Assembly (NCBI GenBank): GCA_902595795.1
Contig: CACJRK010000002.1
Location: 1 to 64,000 of the forward strand
Length of the DNA stretch: 64,000 bases
From: an uncultured Pelagibacteraceae bacterium
GTDB taxonomy: Bacteria; Pseudomonadota; Alphaproteobacteria; Pelagibacterales; Pelagibacteraceae
Direction of reading: 5' to 3'
Shown here: positions 36,026 to 43,838 of the stretch, piece after piece
Position numbering within the stretch: the first letter of the stretch is position 1
Layout: each line of letters opens with the position of its first letter
Notes under the pieces: generated by a model
The model's database searches: none
The model's input: the letters and a program-made list of their open reading frames with translations, nothing else
What the model was told of the DNA's origin: nothing
Made by a program: the position numbers and the translations under genes

Positions 36026-37140
36026 TTATTATTGTTATATAGGTTAATTGCGTATCTATCTGTCATACCAGATATAAAATCTGAAATAGCTCTATATTTG
36101 TCTTTAGTCAATTGCTCTTTAGTAAGAAATTTTCTTGGATTTGATTTAATTATTTTAAATAATTTCTTAATTATCATTTTACCTCTTTGATTCTTATTAA
36201 GTACTGATTTATTGTCATACATTCTATGTCTTAAAAATGATCTGATTTCTTGTTCTGAATTTTCTATTTTATCTGAAAAAGAAACTATTAATTGATTTGA
36301 TTTTGATACATCTTTTAATGACTTAATTTTAAATTTTTTAATATTTTTTTTTGTATTACTTAGTAAATCTCTTATCATAATATCTATTGAGTCTCTTATG
36401 ATTTGGTAAATAGCAATTTTATAATTTTTTTTATTAATTTTGTTTTTATATTTTTGGTAAATATTTTTGAAAAAATCTAATTCAACTAATTCCTCAAGTT
36501 TAAATAGGTTTGCTTTAATTCCATCCTGAATATCATGGTTATTATATGCAATATCATCTGATATAGCTGATATTTGAGCTTCTAATGATGGATAAGTATT
36601 AAAATTAATTTTATTTTTGAAAACTTTTAAACCAATTAGTTTATTGATCATGCTTAGATCATCTACAGGTCCGTTATGTTTTAAAAGTCCTTCTAAAGTT
36701 TCAAGAGTTAAATTTAATCCAGCAAATTTAAAATATTTATTCTCTAAAAACATTACTATTCTTAGTGTCTGAAGATTGTGATCGAAACCTCCATAGTTTT
36801 GCATACAATCATCTAAAGCATCCTCTCCTGCATGGCCAAAAGGGGTGTGACCTAAATCATGAGCAAGACTTAAGGTTTCAGCTAAATCTTCATTTAATTT
36901 TAGATATTTTGCAATTGATCTTGCTATTTGAGCAACTTCAATTGAATGGGTAATCCTGGTTCTAAAATGATCCCCTTCGGTGTTAACAAATACTTGGGTT
37001 TTATGCTTTAATCTTCTAAATGATGCACTGTGAATTATCCGATCTCTGTCGCGTTGAAAAGGAGATCTATATTTTGAATTAGCTTCGTTATTAAGTCTAC
37101 CTTTACTTTTAAATACGCCTAACAAAGTGTCTTTTTTCAT
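36022..37140 (-). CDS. dgt: dGTP triphosphohydrolase-like HD protein
   Basis: A 372-residue HD-superfamily protein of the deoxyguanosinetriphosphate triphosphohydrolase family, which cuts dNTPs to nucleoside and triphosphate. Ligands are visible in RITHSIEVAQIAR, LAHDLGHTPFGHAGE and AISDDIAYNNHD. The N-terminal SPFQRDRDRIIHSASFRRLKHKTQV is diagnostic. It is the first gene of the long minus-strand run to secF and is divergent from erpA across 50 bases. Confidence 0.94.
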   Translation of the reverse strand: MKKDTLLGVFKSKGRLNNEANSKYRSPFQRDRDRIIHSASFRRLKHKTQVFVNTEGDHFRTRITHSIEVAQIARSIAKYLKLNEDLAETLSLAHDLGHTPFGHAGEDALDDCMQNYGGFDHNLQTLRIVMFLENKYFKFAGLNLTLETLEGLLKHNGPVDDLSMINKLIGLKVFKNKINFNTYPSLEAQISAISDDIAYNNHDIQDGIKANLFKLEELVELDFFKNIYQKYKNKINKKNYKIAIYQIIRDSIDIMIRDLLSNTKKNIKKFKIKSLKDVSKSNQLIVSFSDKIENSEQEIRSFLRHRMYDNKSVLNKNQRGKMIIKKLFKIIKSNPRKFLTKEQLTKDKYRAISDFISGMTDRYAINLYNNNK

Positions 37141-37190
37141 CCTTTAATTTAAATAATTAAGTATTATATTAGTAATAACAGTGTTCAGAC

Positions 37191-37508
37191 ATGATTAAAG
37201 AAATTAAATTTACGGATAAAGCGTTAAAACAAATAGATAATTTGTTATCAAAAAAAGACAAAGGATCATTCTTCAGAATCGCTATCAAAGGTGGAGGATG
37301 TTCTGGTTTTCAATATGAATTTACATTTGATAAATCAAAACAAGATGATGATTTAAATTATCAAAATATTTTAATTGATAAAACTTCAGCTGATTTGCTT
37401 AAAGGATCTGAAGTTGATTATGTGTCTGAACTTATAGGTGAACAATTCAAAATATCTAATCCACAAACCAAATCTTCATGTGGTTGTGGAGTTTCTTTCT
37501 CACTTTAA
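37191..37508 (+). CDS. A-type Fe-S cluster insertion protein (ErpA/IscA family)
   Basis: A 105-residue A-type carrier. The three cluster-binding cysteines are Cys37 (GGCSGFQYEF), Cys97 and Cys99 (CGCGVSF). It delivers iron-sulfur clusters to apoproteins; the window offers candidates such as IlvD and LipA. ErpA, IscA and SufA cannot be separated safely by eye, but its position next to dgt and xth matches alphaproteobacterial erpA. The stop overlaps the xth ATG by one base. Confidence 0.93.
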   Translation: MIKEIKFTDKALKQIDNLLSKKDKGSFFRIAIKGGGCSGFQYEFTFDKSKQDDDLNYQNILIDKTSADLLKGSEVDYVSELIGEQFKISNPQTKSSCGCGVSFSL

Positions 37509-38284
37509 TGCTCATTTCATCTTGGAATGTAAACTCAGTGCGAGCAAGAATTGAAAATATCAAAAGCTATTTATTAAAATATAAACCTGATATTTTAATG
37601 ATGCAGGAAATCAAAACTGAAGATGTTAATTTTCCATATGATGATTTTTCATCAATGGACTATGAAAGTCATGTGTTTGGTCAAAAAAGTTATAATGGTG
37701 TAGCAATAATTTCTAAAATTAAATTTAAAAATGTCAAAACAGATTTGATTAAGGATAAGTTAAAACAATCTAGAATAATTTCAGCTGAATTTGAGCATAA
37801 GAAAAAAAATATACAATTAATAAATATTTACACGCCTAATGGTAATCCTGTAGATACAGAAAAATATGATTATAAGAAAGATTGGCTTAATCAATTAATA
37901 AAGCAATTAAAAAATTTATCTAAAAAAAATTCTAACATTATTCTAGCTGGTGATTTTAACATCATTCCATCAGCAGAAGATGTTTATAATGTTAAAAGTT
38001 TTGAAGACGATGCTTTATACAGACTTGAAATAAGAAAAAAATTTAGAGAAATGATTAATCTTGGGTTTAACGATGTCTACAGACATTTTCATGAAGATAA
38101 AGAAGGATATACATTCTGGGATTATATGAGAGGTGCTTGGCAAAAAAATAATGGAATGCGTATTGATCATTTTTTAGTTTCAAACTCAATAATTAATCAA
38201 ATTAAAGATATTAATATTAATAAAGATCCACGTGGAAGAGAAAAGCCCTCTGATCACACACCTATTGAGATTAATTTAGCTTAA
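37508..38284 (+). CDS. xth: Exodeoxyribonuclease III-type AP endonuclease
   Basis: A 258-residue endonuclease/exonuclease/phosphatase-fold enzyme for base-excision repair. The start SSWNVNSVRARI, MMQEIKTE with the metal-binding Glu, LAGDFNIIP, and the final PSDHTPIEI are the family motifs. I start at the ATG that shares a base with the erpA stop, because the first conserved residues follow immediately. An in-frame ATG at 37478 would only add residues from inside erpA. The end overlaps the convergent Ldh_2 gene by 9 bases. Confidence 0.94.
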   Translation: MLISSWNVNSVRARIENIKSYLLKYKPDILMMQEIKTEDVNFPYDDFSSMDYESHVFGQKSYNGVAIISKIKFKNVKTDLIKDKLKQSRIISAEFEHKKKNIQLINIYTPNGNPVDTEKYDYKKDWLNQLIKQLKNLSKKNSNIILAGDFNIIPSAEDVYNVKSFEDDALYRLEIRKKFREMINLGFNDVYRHFHEDKEGYTFWDYMRGAWQKNNGMRIDHFLVSNSIINQIKDININKDPRGREKPSDHTPIEINLA

Positions 38285-39274
38285 AGATTTAATTTTATTT
38301 ACTAATTCCTGGTTAATATTTCTTGGGCCAGTATCCATTCTATTCTTATGACGTCTTTCTCCAGGTAATCTTACTTCACCCATTGATTTCATTTTTTCAA
38401 AAAATTCCTCAGCATGTTTTTGCCAATTAGTACCTGATGTTTTATCTGGATTGATAGCTAGTATGAATTCACCACCACTTGGGGGGCCACCATCATTATT
38501 ATCTTTGGCAGCAGTTTCAAAACTAAAATTATCTCCAACTAATGCACCTGCCATTAATTCTACCATCATTGCAATTGCAGATCCTTTGTAACCACCAAAG
38601 GGTAATAAAACTCCACCATCTGCAATTTCCCCAGGATCAGTTGTTTCTTTACCATCTTTAGTTAATCCTGTTCCAAGTGGAACTTTATGCCCTTCTCTTT
38701 TAGCAACTTGAACTTCTCCCATTGCCATTGAGGCTGTTGCCATATCATAAACAACTGGTGTTTTACCTGGACGTGGCCAAGCAAAAGAAATTGGGTTCGT
38801 TCCAAATAATGGCTTTATAGCACCGGCAGGTGCAACAGCAGGTTTGTAAGATGTACAAGCAAATGCAACTAAACCATCCTCTGCTAATTTCTCTGTTTCG
38901 GGCCACATAGCAGCCATATGATGTGAATTATTTATTGCTAATACAGCAACACCATTTTCTTTTGCGGCTTTTGCTAATTCGGGTAATCCTTTATTTAATA
39001 CAACAGGTGCTAAACAATTATTTCCTTCAACTTTGATAACAGATGGAGATATTTTTTTTACCTCAGGTTTTCCTTTTCCATTAATCTTTCCACTTTTTAA
39101 TCCAGTGACATATGCTGGTAATCTAAATAGACCATGTGATACCGAGCCATCTCGTTCAGCATTTCTGATCAAGTCTGATAGTATTGATGCTGTTTCATCA
39201 TCACAACCGTTAGCTAAAAGAGTTTTTTTAGCTAGTTCAAATATTTCGTCTAAAGTTATAGATACAGTGCTCAT
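38276..39274 (-). CDS. Ldh_2-family NAD(P)-dependent oxidoreductase
   Basis: A 332-residue dehydrogenase of the malate/L-lactate dehydrogenase-2 superfamily, unrelated to classical LDH. Hallmarks are DGSVSHGLFRLPAY, NNSHHMAAMWP and GTNPISFAWPRPG, then the LLPFGGYKGSAIAMM block near the C-terminus. Members include delta-1-piperideine-2-carboxylate reductase and ureidoglycolate or sulfolactate dehydrogenases, so the substrate is undefined. Its ATG shares a base with the zur stop, making it the last gene of znuC-znuB-zur-ldh. A zinc-responsive role is inferred only from that. Confidence 0.87.
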   Translation of the reverse strand: MSTVSITLDEIFELAKKTLLANGCDDETASILSDLIRNAERDGSVSHGLFRLPAYVTGLKSGKINGKGKPEVKKISPSVIKVEGNNCLAPVVLNKGLPELAKAAKENGVAVLAINNSHHMAAMWPETEKLAEDGLVAFACTSYKPAVAPAGAIKPLFGTNPISFAWPRPGKTPVVYDMATASMAMGEVQVAKREGHKVPLGTGLTKDGKETTDPGEIADGGVLLPFGGYKGSAIAMMVELMAGALVGDNFSFETAAKDNNDGGPPSGGEFILAINPDKTSGTNWQKHAEEFFEKMKSMGEVRLPGERRHKNRMDTGPRNINQELVNKIKSLS

Positions 39275-39672
39275 TATTTTGATTTACATTTCTTGCATAA
39301 ACCAAAAAATTCTAAATTATATTTGCTATATTTCATTCCTGAATTGTCTGAAAAATTAGATAAATATTTAGAAAGTTTTGAATTACTTATTTCAGATACG
39401 TTTTCACAACTTTCACAAATTGAAAAAGCAGTTGCTTTTGAAACCTGACAGCTAGAATTTTGACAAGCAATAAAAGCATTTCTACTTTCGATCTTATGAA
39501 TTTTTCCAATTTCAACCAGCTTATCTAACGCTCTGTAAACTTGTAATGGAGCTTTAATTCCTTTTTTTTGAACATTAAATAAAATTGAATAAGCTTTCAT
39601 AGGCCCACCAAATTTATCAATGAGATCAAAAATTATTTTTTGATTTTTGGAAAGGATATGTTCTTTTTGCAT
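39274..39672 (-). CDS. zur: Fur-family zinc uptake regulator (Zur)
   Basis: A 132-residue Fur-family repressor. The winged-helix N-terminus includes the ...AYSILFNV...PLQVYRALDKLVEIGKIHKI region. Two structural CxxC pairs follow, ICESC and LCKKC. A further Cys (FIACQ) and His/Glu residues could form the sensing site, while the His-rich loop common in alphaproteobacterial Zur is replaced by QNSSCQVS. Location inside the znu operon identifies it as Zur rather than Fur or Irr. It lies 24 bases after znuB. The likely operators are at 41268-41300, giving autoregulation. Confidence 0.9.
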   Translation of the reverse strand: MQKEHILSKNQKIIFDLIDKFGGPMKAYSILFNVQKKGIKAPLQVYRALDKLVEIGKIHKIESRNAFIACQNSSCQVSKATAFSICESCENVSEISNSKLSKYLSNFSDNSGMKYSKYNLEFFGLCKKCKSK

Positions 39673-39696
39673 CTTTAAATTCTTATCAATAAGTTA

Positions 39697-40500
39697 TTAG
39701 TTTTTCAATTTAATCGATTGTTTAATATTAAGTAAAGAGAGTATAAATAATACTAAAGCGGCCATGATTATTGAAGGTCCAGATGATGTATTAAATTCTA
39801 ATGAAGAAAATAGCCCTAATAAAACTGATAAAAGACCACCAATAACAGAAAATAAAACCATCTTTTGAGGACTGTCTGATATGTTTCTAGCCATCGCAGC
39901 GGGTATAATTAACATTCCAGTAATCAATAATAATCCAACCATTTTAATTGATATGGCTATTACAGCAGCCATGAGAATAGTAAATGTTGCTTTTGCTCTA
40001 TCAGGATTTAATCCCTCAGCCTCAGCTAATTCATAATTAACTGTCGATGCAAACAATGGTTTCCAAATTAATTTAAGAACTATTAAAATTACTGCTCCAC
40101 CAGTCCATATGATAAATATGTCATTTGTTGTTACAGCTAAGATGTCTCCAAATAAAAGCCCCATAATATCAAAACGAATAAAAGTTAGAAATCCAATTAC
40201 TACTAAACCAACTGCTAAAGAAGAGTGGGCTAACAGACCTAACAAAGCGTCTCCTGGTAAATTAGTTTTTTTTTGTAGCTGAATTAATATCAGTGCAATT
40301 ACAGATGAAATTATGAACACAGACAGTGCAATATTAAGCTCAAACGAATAAGCTAACGTCACACCTAATAAAGCTGAATGAGATAAAGTATCACCAAAAT
40401 AAGATAATCTTCTCCAAACAACAAAACATCCAAGTGGTCCTGTTACTAAAGCAACACCAATACCAGCAATTAACGCTCTAACGAAAAAATCATCTAACAT
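39697..40500 (-). CDS. znuB: Zinc ABC transporter permease ZnuB
   Basis: A 267-residue inner-membrane permease of the ABC-3 metal family with about eight helices. LDDFFVRALIAGIGVALVTGP at the N-terminus, RRLSYFGDTLSHSALLGV (the coupling segment) and MLIIPAAMARNISDSP are characteristic. Length is typical (E. coli ZnuB 261). It starts one base after znuC, so both are translated together. Confidence 0.95.
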   Translation of the reverse strand: MLDDFFVRALIAGIGVALVTGPLGCFVVWRRLSYFGDTLSHSALLGVTLAYSFELNIALSVFIISSVIALILIQLQKKTNLPGDALLGLLAHSSLAVGLVVIGFLTFIRFDIMGLLFGDILAVTTNDIFIIWTGGAVILIVLKLIWKPLFASTVNYELAEAEGLNPDRAKATFTILMAAVIAISIKMVGLLLITGMLIIPAAMARNISDSPQKMVLFSVIGGLLSVLLGLFSSLEFNTSSGPSIIMAALVLFILSLLNIKQSIKLKN

Positions 40501-40501
40501 A

Positions 40502-41248
40502 TTAATTTTTTTTTATTTGACCTTCGTCAGAATGAACATGGTCATGCTTATGTTCATAAACTGTTAAAATTTGAGAAGCTTGTTCACCAAATAGAGTTTT
40601 GTACTCGTTATTTTTTGCAACATCCATTGGTGTTCCTGAACAACATACATGTCCATTTAAACAAACAACATGATCTGTTGCGGTCATGACTGTGTGTAGA
40701 TCGTGAGAAATTAGTAAAATTCCACAATTTAAAGTATCTGAAATTTTTTTAATAAGCTCATATAATGCAATCTCTCCAGTGTAATCAACACCTTGAACAG
40801 GTTCATCTAAGACTAATAACTCAGGTTTTTTAGAAATAGCTCTAGCTATTAAAACTCTCTGAAATTCACCTCCTGATAAATTCCCTAGATTTTTATTTTT
40901 AAGATGCATTACACCTGTAAGCGTAAGAGCTTCATCAATTGCTTCATCTTTTATATCTTCTGTTAAAAGCATAAAATCATATACTCTTAATGGTAGTGTC
41001 CAATCAATTGAGATTTTTTGAGGAACATAACCAACTTTGTTAGTATATTTTTCTACAGATCCTTCTATGTTTTTGTAAATTCCTAATGCAATTTTGGCTG
41101 TAGTACTTTTCCCAGAACCATTAGGTCCAATAAGGGTAACAATTTTTCCTCTTTCAACAGTTAATGAAACACCTTCCACTAGCCATTTATTATTTTGTTT
41201 AAAACCAGCGTTATTTAATTTTACTAATGTACTATTTTCTAAACTCAT
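40502..41248 (-). CDS. znuC: Zinc ABC transporter ATPase ZnuC
   Basis: A 248-residue ABC ATPase: Walker A GPNGSGKST, Q-loop YVPQKI, signature LSGGEFQRV, Walker B LLVLDEP and switch ISHDL. The C-terminal tail contains a histidine cluster, EHKHDHVH, found in ZnuC proteins and likely to bind zinc. It leads the znuC-znuB-zur-ldh operon and diverges from znuA over a 71-base region with two Zur-type boxes. Confidence 0.95.
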   Translation of the reverse strand: MSLENSTLVKLNNAGFKQNNKWLVEGVSLTVERGKIVTLIGPNGSGKSTTAKIALGIYKNIEGSVEKYTNKVGYVPQKISIDWTLPLRVYDFMLLTEDIKDEAIDEALTLTGVMHLKNKNLGNLSGGEFQRVLIARAISKKPELLVLDEPVQGVDYTGEIALYELIKKISDTLNCGILLISHDLHTVMTATDHVVCLNGHVCCSGTPMDVAKNNEYKTLFGEQASQILTVYEHKHDHVHSDEGQIKKN

Positions 41249-41255
41249 AAATTGC

Positions 41256-41261
41256 TTGACT
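41256..41261 (+). promoter_or_regulatory. Possible -35 element for znuA
   Basis: TTGACT just outside the first Zur-type box; with a 16-18-base spacer any -10 would fall inside or between the two boxes, so bound Zur would block RNA polymerase. The -10 itself is ambiguous. Confidence 0.3.
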
Positions 41262-41267
41262 TATAAA

Positions 41268-41282
41268 TGTTATATTATTACA
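41268..41282. promoter_or_regulatory. Zur-type operator, imperfect copy
   Basis: TGTTATATTATTACA, a 7-1-7 inverted repeat with one mismatched pair. It shares 14 of 15 bases with the perfect copy 18 bases further on. It lies 20 bases from the znuC start and is the likely Zur site for that promoter. Confidence 0.65.
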
Positions 41283-41285
41283 TAC

Positions 41286-41300
41286 TGTTATATTATAACA
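41286..41300. promoter_or_regulatory. Zur-type operator, perfect copy
   Basis: TGTTATATTATAACA is a perfect 7-1-7 inverted repeat of the general Fur/Zur box form, located between divergent znuC and znuA. The gap also contains a near-copy, and the zur gene is encoded a few kilobases away, so autoregulated zinc control is the natural reading. Confidence 0.72.
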
Positions 41301-41319
41301 ACTAATTAAATTACTTATT

Positions 41320-42372
41320 ATGAAAAATATTAAAAAAATACCACTTATATTCTCAATATTATCAATTATAACATTCTTTACACCAGCAAACGCTGAAATA
41401 AAAGTAGTAGCTTCTATTAAACCAATTCATTCATTAGCCAGTTATTTGATGGACGGTATTGCTAAGCCTGATCTCATAGTTGATGGATATGCATCTCCGC
41501 ACGGATTTGCAATGAAACCTTCTCATGCAAAAATGCTCCAAAATGCAGATCTAATATTTTGGGTAGGTGAAGATTTAGAAAATTTTTTAGAAAAACCACT
41601 AAGCTCAATTGCAAAAAAAGCAGAAAAAATTGAACTAATGGAAACTAAAGGATTACAGGTATTAAAATTTAGAGAAAGAAATATTTTTGACGAACATGAT
41701 CATGACGATCACGGACATGACGATCATGGTAAAAAAGAAGATGATCATGATGACCATGGACATGATGACCACGGTAAAAAGGAAGATGATCACGACCATG
41801 ACGATCATGGTAAAAAAGAAGATGATCATGATGATCACGGACATGACGATCATGATGGACATGCGCATGGTGAATTTGATCCACACATTTGGTTGGACCC
41901 AATTAATGCAAAAGCTATTTTAAATGAAATGGCAGAACATTTAATTGAAAATGATCCAAAAAATGAAGCTAAATACAAAAGTAATTTAGCTAAAGCTTTA
42001 AAAGAAATCGATAAACTTACAATTGATGTAATGACAGATTTAAGCAGCAGTGTTTCTTCAATTGTATTCCATGATGCTTATCAGTATTTTGAAGAAAGAT
42101 TTAATGTTAAAGTATTAGGTGCATTTACTGTTAATACAGATGTGATGCCTGGAGCTGAACAACTTGCTGAAATTAGAGAAATTATCGAGCATGACAAAGT
42201 TGCATGTGTATTCTCTGAACCTCAATTTAACCCAGATATTATCAAAGCTGTAGCTAAAGATATGAAGATTAAAACTGGTGTTTTGGATCCATTAGGTGCA
42301 ACTTTAGATCCGGGTAAAGACTTGTATTTCAAATTAATTAGAAATATGTCCAATTCTTTCAAAGGTTGTTAA
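41320..42372 (+). CDS. znuA: Zinc ABC transporter substrate-binding protein with His/Asp-rich loop
   Basis: A 350-residue periplasmic zinc-binding protein of the cluster A-I family. Residues 1-25 form a signal peptide ending ANA. Probable zinc ligands are His61 (SPHGFAMKP), His189 (FDPHIWLDP), His252 (FHDAYQYF) and an acidic residue near LDPLGA. Between the first two ligands lies a loop (about 124-184) made of repeats such as GHDDHGKKEDDHDDH, with 18 histidines. ZnuA proteins typically have a His-rich loop here, but this one is long and regularly repeated. It is divergent from znuC with shared operators. Confidence 0.95.
   Translation: MKNIKKIPLIFSILSIITFFTPANAEIKVVASIKPIHSLASYLMDGIAKPDLIVDGYASPHGFAMKPSHAKMLQNADLIFWVGEDLENFLEKPLSSIAKKAEKIELMETKGLQVLKFRERNIFDEHDHDDHGHDDHGKKEDDHDDHGHDDHGKKEDDHDHDDHGKKEDDHDDHGHDDHDGHAHGEFDPHIWLDPINAKAILNEMAEHLIENDPKNEAKYKSNLAKALKEIDKLTIDVMTDLSSSVSSIVFHDAYQYFEERFNVKVLGAFTVNTDVMPGAEQLAEIREIIEHDKVACVFSEPQFNPDIIKAVAKDMKIKTGVLDPLGATLDPGKDLYFKLIRNMSNSFKGC
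41689..41871 (+). repeat. In-frame tandem repeat encoding the ZnuA His/Asp loop
   Basis: Degenerate tandem units of about 45 bases, each encoding close variants of GHDDHGKKEDDHDDH. The KKEDD marker occurs three times, and one unit is shorter by three residues, which keeps the frame. Base differences between units are mostly silent (GAT/GAC, CAT/CAC). This points to old duplication held by selection, though slippage or recombination could still change the copy number. Confidence 0.85.
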
Positions 42373-42443
42373 GATACTATTTATTGATATTAGTATTTCT
42401 TGAATTGTAATTAGTTATTAAATTTACAAGAAAGGAAAAAATA

Positions 42444-42665
42444 ATGTTCATAAAAAAGTATCTTAAATGGATAAGTACATTTCTCGTTCTAGTTGGTATT
42501 CTTTTAACAAATCTAAACGTATATCCATTGAATATCTACTTTCACGGATTAGGAGTTGTAGGATGGACTATCGCTGGATTTATCAGCAAAGATAAAGCGA
42601 TCCTAACTAATTTTGGATTGCAAATACCATTATTTGTAATTGGTATATATAAAATAATATTTTAA
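42444..42665 (+). CDS. Small two- or three-helix membrane protein
   Basis: A 73-residue very hydrophobic protein, not confidently recognised. It has an N-terminal helix about residues 9-25, a turn with NVYPLNIYFHGLG, and helices at about 33-47 and 55-72. The layout resembles small marine alphaproteobacterial proteins of a DUF type, DUF6552 being my best guess. An AAAGGA ribosome-binding site precedes the ATG by 8 bases. It lies 71 bases after znuA and 166 before the PiT-like gene on the same strand, so it may be transcribed alone. Confidence 0.72.
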   Translation: MFIKKYLKWISTFLVLVGILLTNLNVYPLNIYFHGLGVVGWTIAGFISKDKAILTNFGLQIPLFVIGIYKIIF

Positions 42666-42831
42666 TTTTTTTATATAGACTTTGAACTAAATTAGTTTAG
42701 TTGTAGATGAATCTACTCTCTGATTCTTTAATAAATAAATTTATACGTAGAAAAATTCTTTGACCTACATTAAACACTCCTCAAGTCATAAAACGATTGA
42801 ACCGAAAACAATAATATTTAGGAGATAAAAA

Positions 42832-43797
42832 ATGGAAATGACTTTAATTTACACGGTTATAGGGTTTGCCCTTGCCGGTTATAGTGTAATCGCTAACGAC
42901 TCAATCCAAACACTTGGTACCTTTATTGCTTCAAAAAAGAAGTGGTTTAAATGGTATGTACTTGCTGGATCAGCTTCAGCTGTTATGATTTTAGCACTTG
43001 GATGGGGTTGGTATTCTTATGATGGAGATATTTCTTATGGAAGATTAAATAGAATACCTTATCAAGAAATTCAATGGTATCATGCAGTAGCTCCTGCAAT
43101 ACTATTATTATTAACAAGAATTGGAATACCAGTATCAACAACCTTTTTAGTTCTTTCGGCATTTGCTTCAACCGTTGTGCTTGAAAAAATGCTATTGAAA
43201 AGTGTGGTTGGTTATGGATTAGCAGCAATGGTTGCTTACATAGCCTGGATAGCTGTATCTAAATTTATTAATGAAAAATTTGATGAAGTAGATGAAAAAT
43301 GGATATCATTCTGGAGAAATGCTGTTTGGGTTTCGTCAGGTTGGTTATGGTGGGTTTGGTTATCTCACGATGTAGCTAATATAGCTGTATATCTACCTAG
43401 ACAATTAGATTTAACATTGCTTTTAATTGTAATGGGTTACTTTACAGCATTATTATTTTATATTTTCTACATTCAAGGTGGACCAATTCAAAAAGTTGTT
43501 CTTGAAAAAACAGGAACAAGATATGCAAGATCAGCTACAATTATTAATGTGATTTATGCTGGTGTTTTATTCTACTTTAAAGAGCTTAATGATTTGCCAA
43601 TGTCAACAACATGGGTGTTCGTTGGGTTATTGTGTGGAAGAGAGCTTGCAATATCTACAATGAATAAGGACTATAAATTTAAGTATGTCTTCCCATTAAT
43701 TGGTAAAGACTTTCTTAAAATGATCTTTGGATTAAGTGTTTCAGTAGGTATCGTTTTAGCGATCCACTACATAATTATTCCAAATAATTGGTTTTAA
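42832..43797 (+). CDS. Divergent PiT-family-like membrane transporter
   Basis: A 321-residue polytopic membrane protein with about eight or nine helices and an internal two-fold repeat. Each half has an asparagine/aspartate signature (AND at 21-23 in the first half, HDVAN at 179-183 in the second) followed by a proline-STT loop (GIPVSTT at 98-104 and LPMSTT at 255-260). This echoes the GANDVAN and PVSTTH elements of PiT phosphate/sulfate permeases, but Gly and His of the canonical motifs are changed. A strong AGGAG site (42820-42824) precedes the ATG. The substrate cannot be assigned; phosphate is the family default. Confidence 0.72.
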   Translation: MEMTLIYTVIGFALAGYSVIANDSIQTLGTFIASKKKWFKWYVLAGSASAVMILALGWGWYSYDGDISYGRLNRIPYQEIQWYHAVAPAILLLLTRIGIPVSTTFLVLSAFASTVVLEKMLLKSVVGYGLAAMVAYIAWIAVSKFINEKFDEVDEKWISFWRNAVWVSSGWLWWVWLSHDVANIAVYLPRQLDLTLLLIVMGYFTALLFYIFYIQGGPIQKVVLEKTGTRYARSATIINVIYAGVLFYFKELNDLPMSTTWVFVGLLCGRELAISTMNKDYKFKYVFPLIGKDFLKMIFGLSVSVGIVLAIHYIIIPNNWF

Positions 43798-43807
43798 ATA
43801 AATCTTT

Positions 43808-43838
43808 ATGGTCGTGTTATATTATTTAACACGGCCAT
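43808..43838. terminator. Hairpin between convergent genes, possible bidirectional terminator
   Basis: ATGGTCGTGTTA and TAACACGGCCAT form a 12-bp stem (one G-T pair) with a 7-base loop. It begins 10 bases after the PiT-like stop and reaches into the last codons of manC. Neither strand has a clear T-run after the stem, so termination is likely but not typical intrinsic type. Confidence 0.45.

Noticed and set aside
37478..37507. Upstream ATG for the exonuclease III gene
   Set aside because: The added residues are the erpA C-terminus in another frame, and the family's conserved start follows the ATG at 37508.
41662..41902. Two open frames on the minus strand and one shifted plus-strand frame across the ZnuA repeat, encoding His- or Met-rich strings
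   Set aside because: They are shadows of the tandem repeat in the znuA frame, lack start signals and have no independent features.
42703..42716. GTAGA-TGAA-TCTAC hairpin, considered as part of a riboswitch before the PiT-like gene
   Set aside because: The stem is only five base pairs, and no known riboswitch core can be recognised around it.
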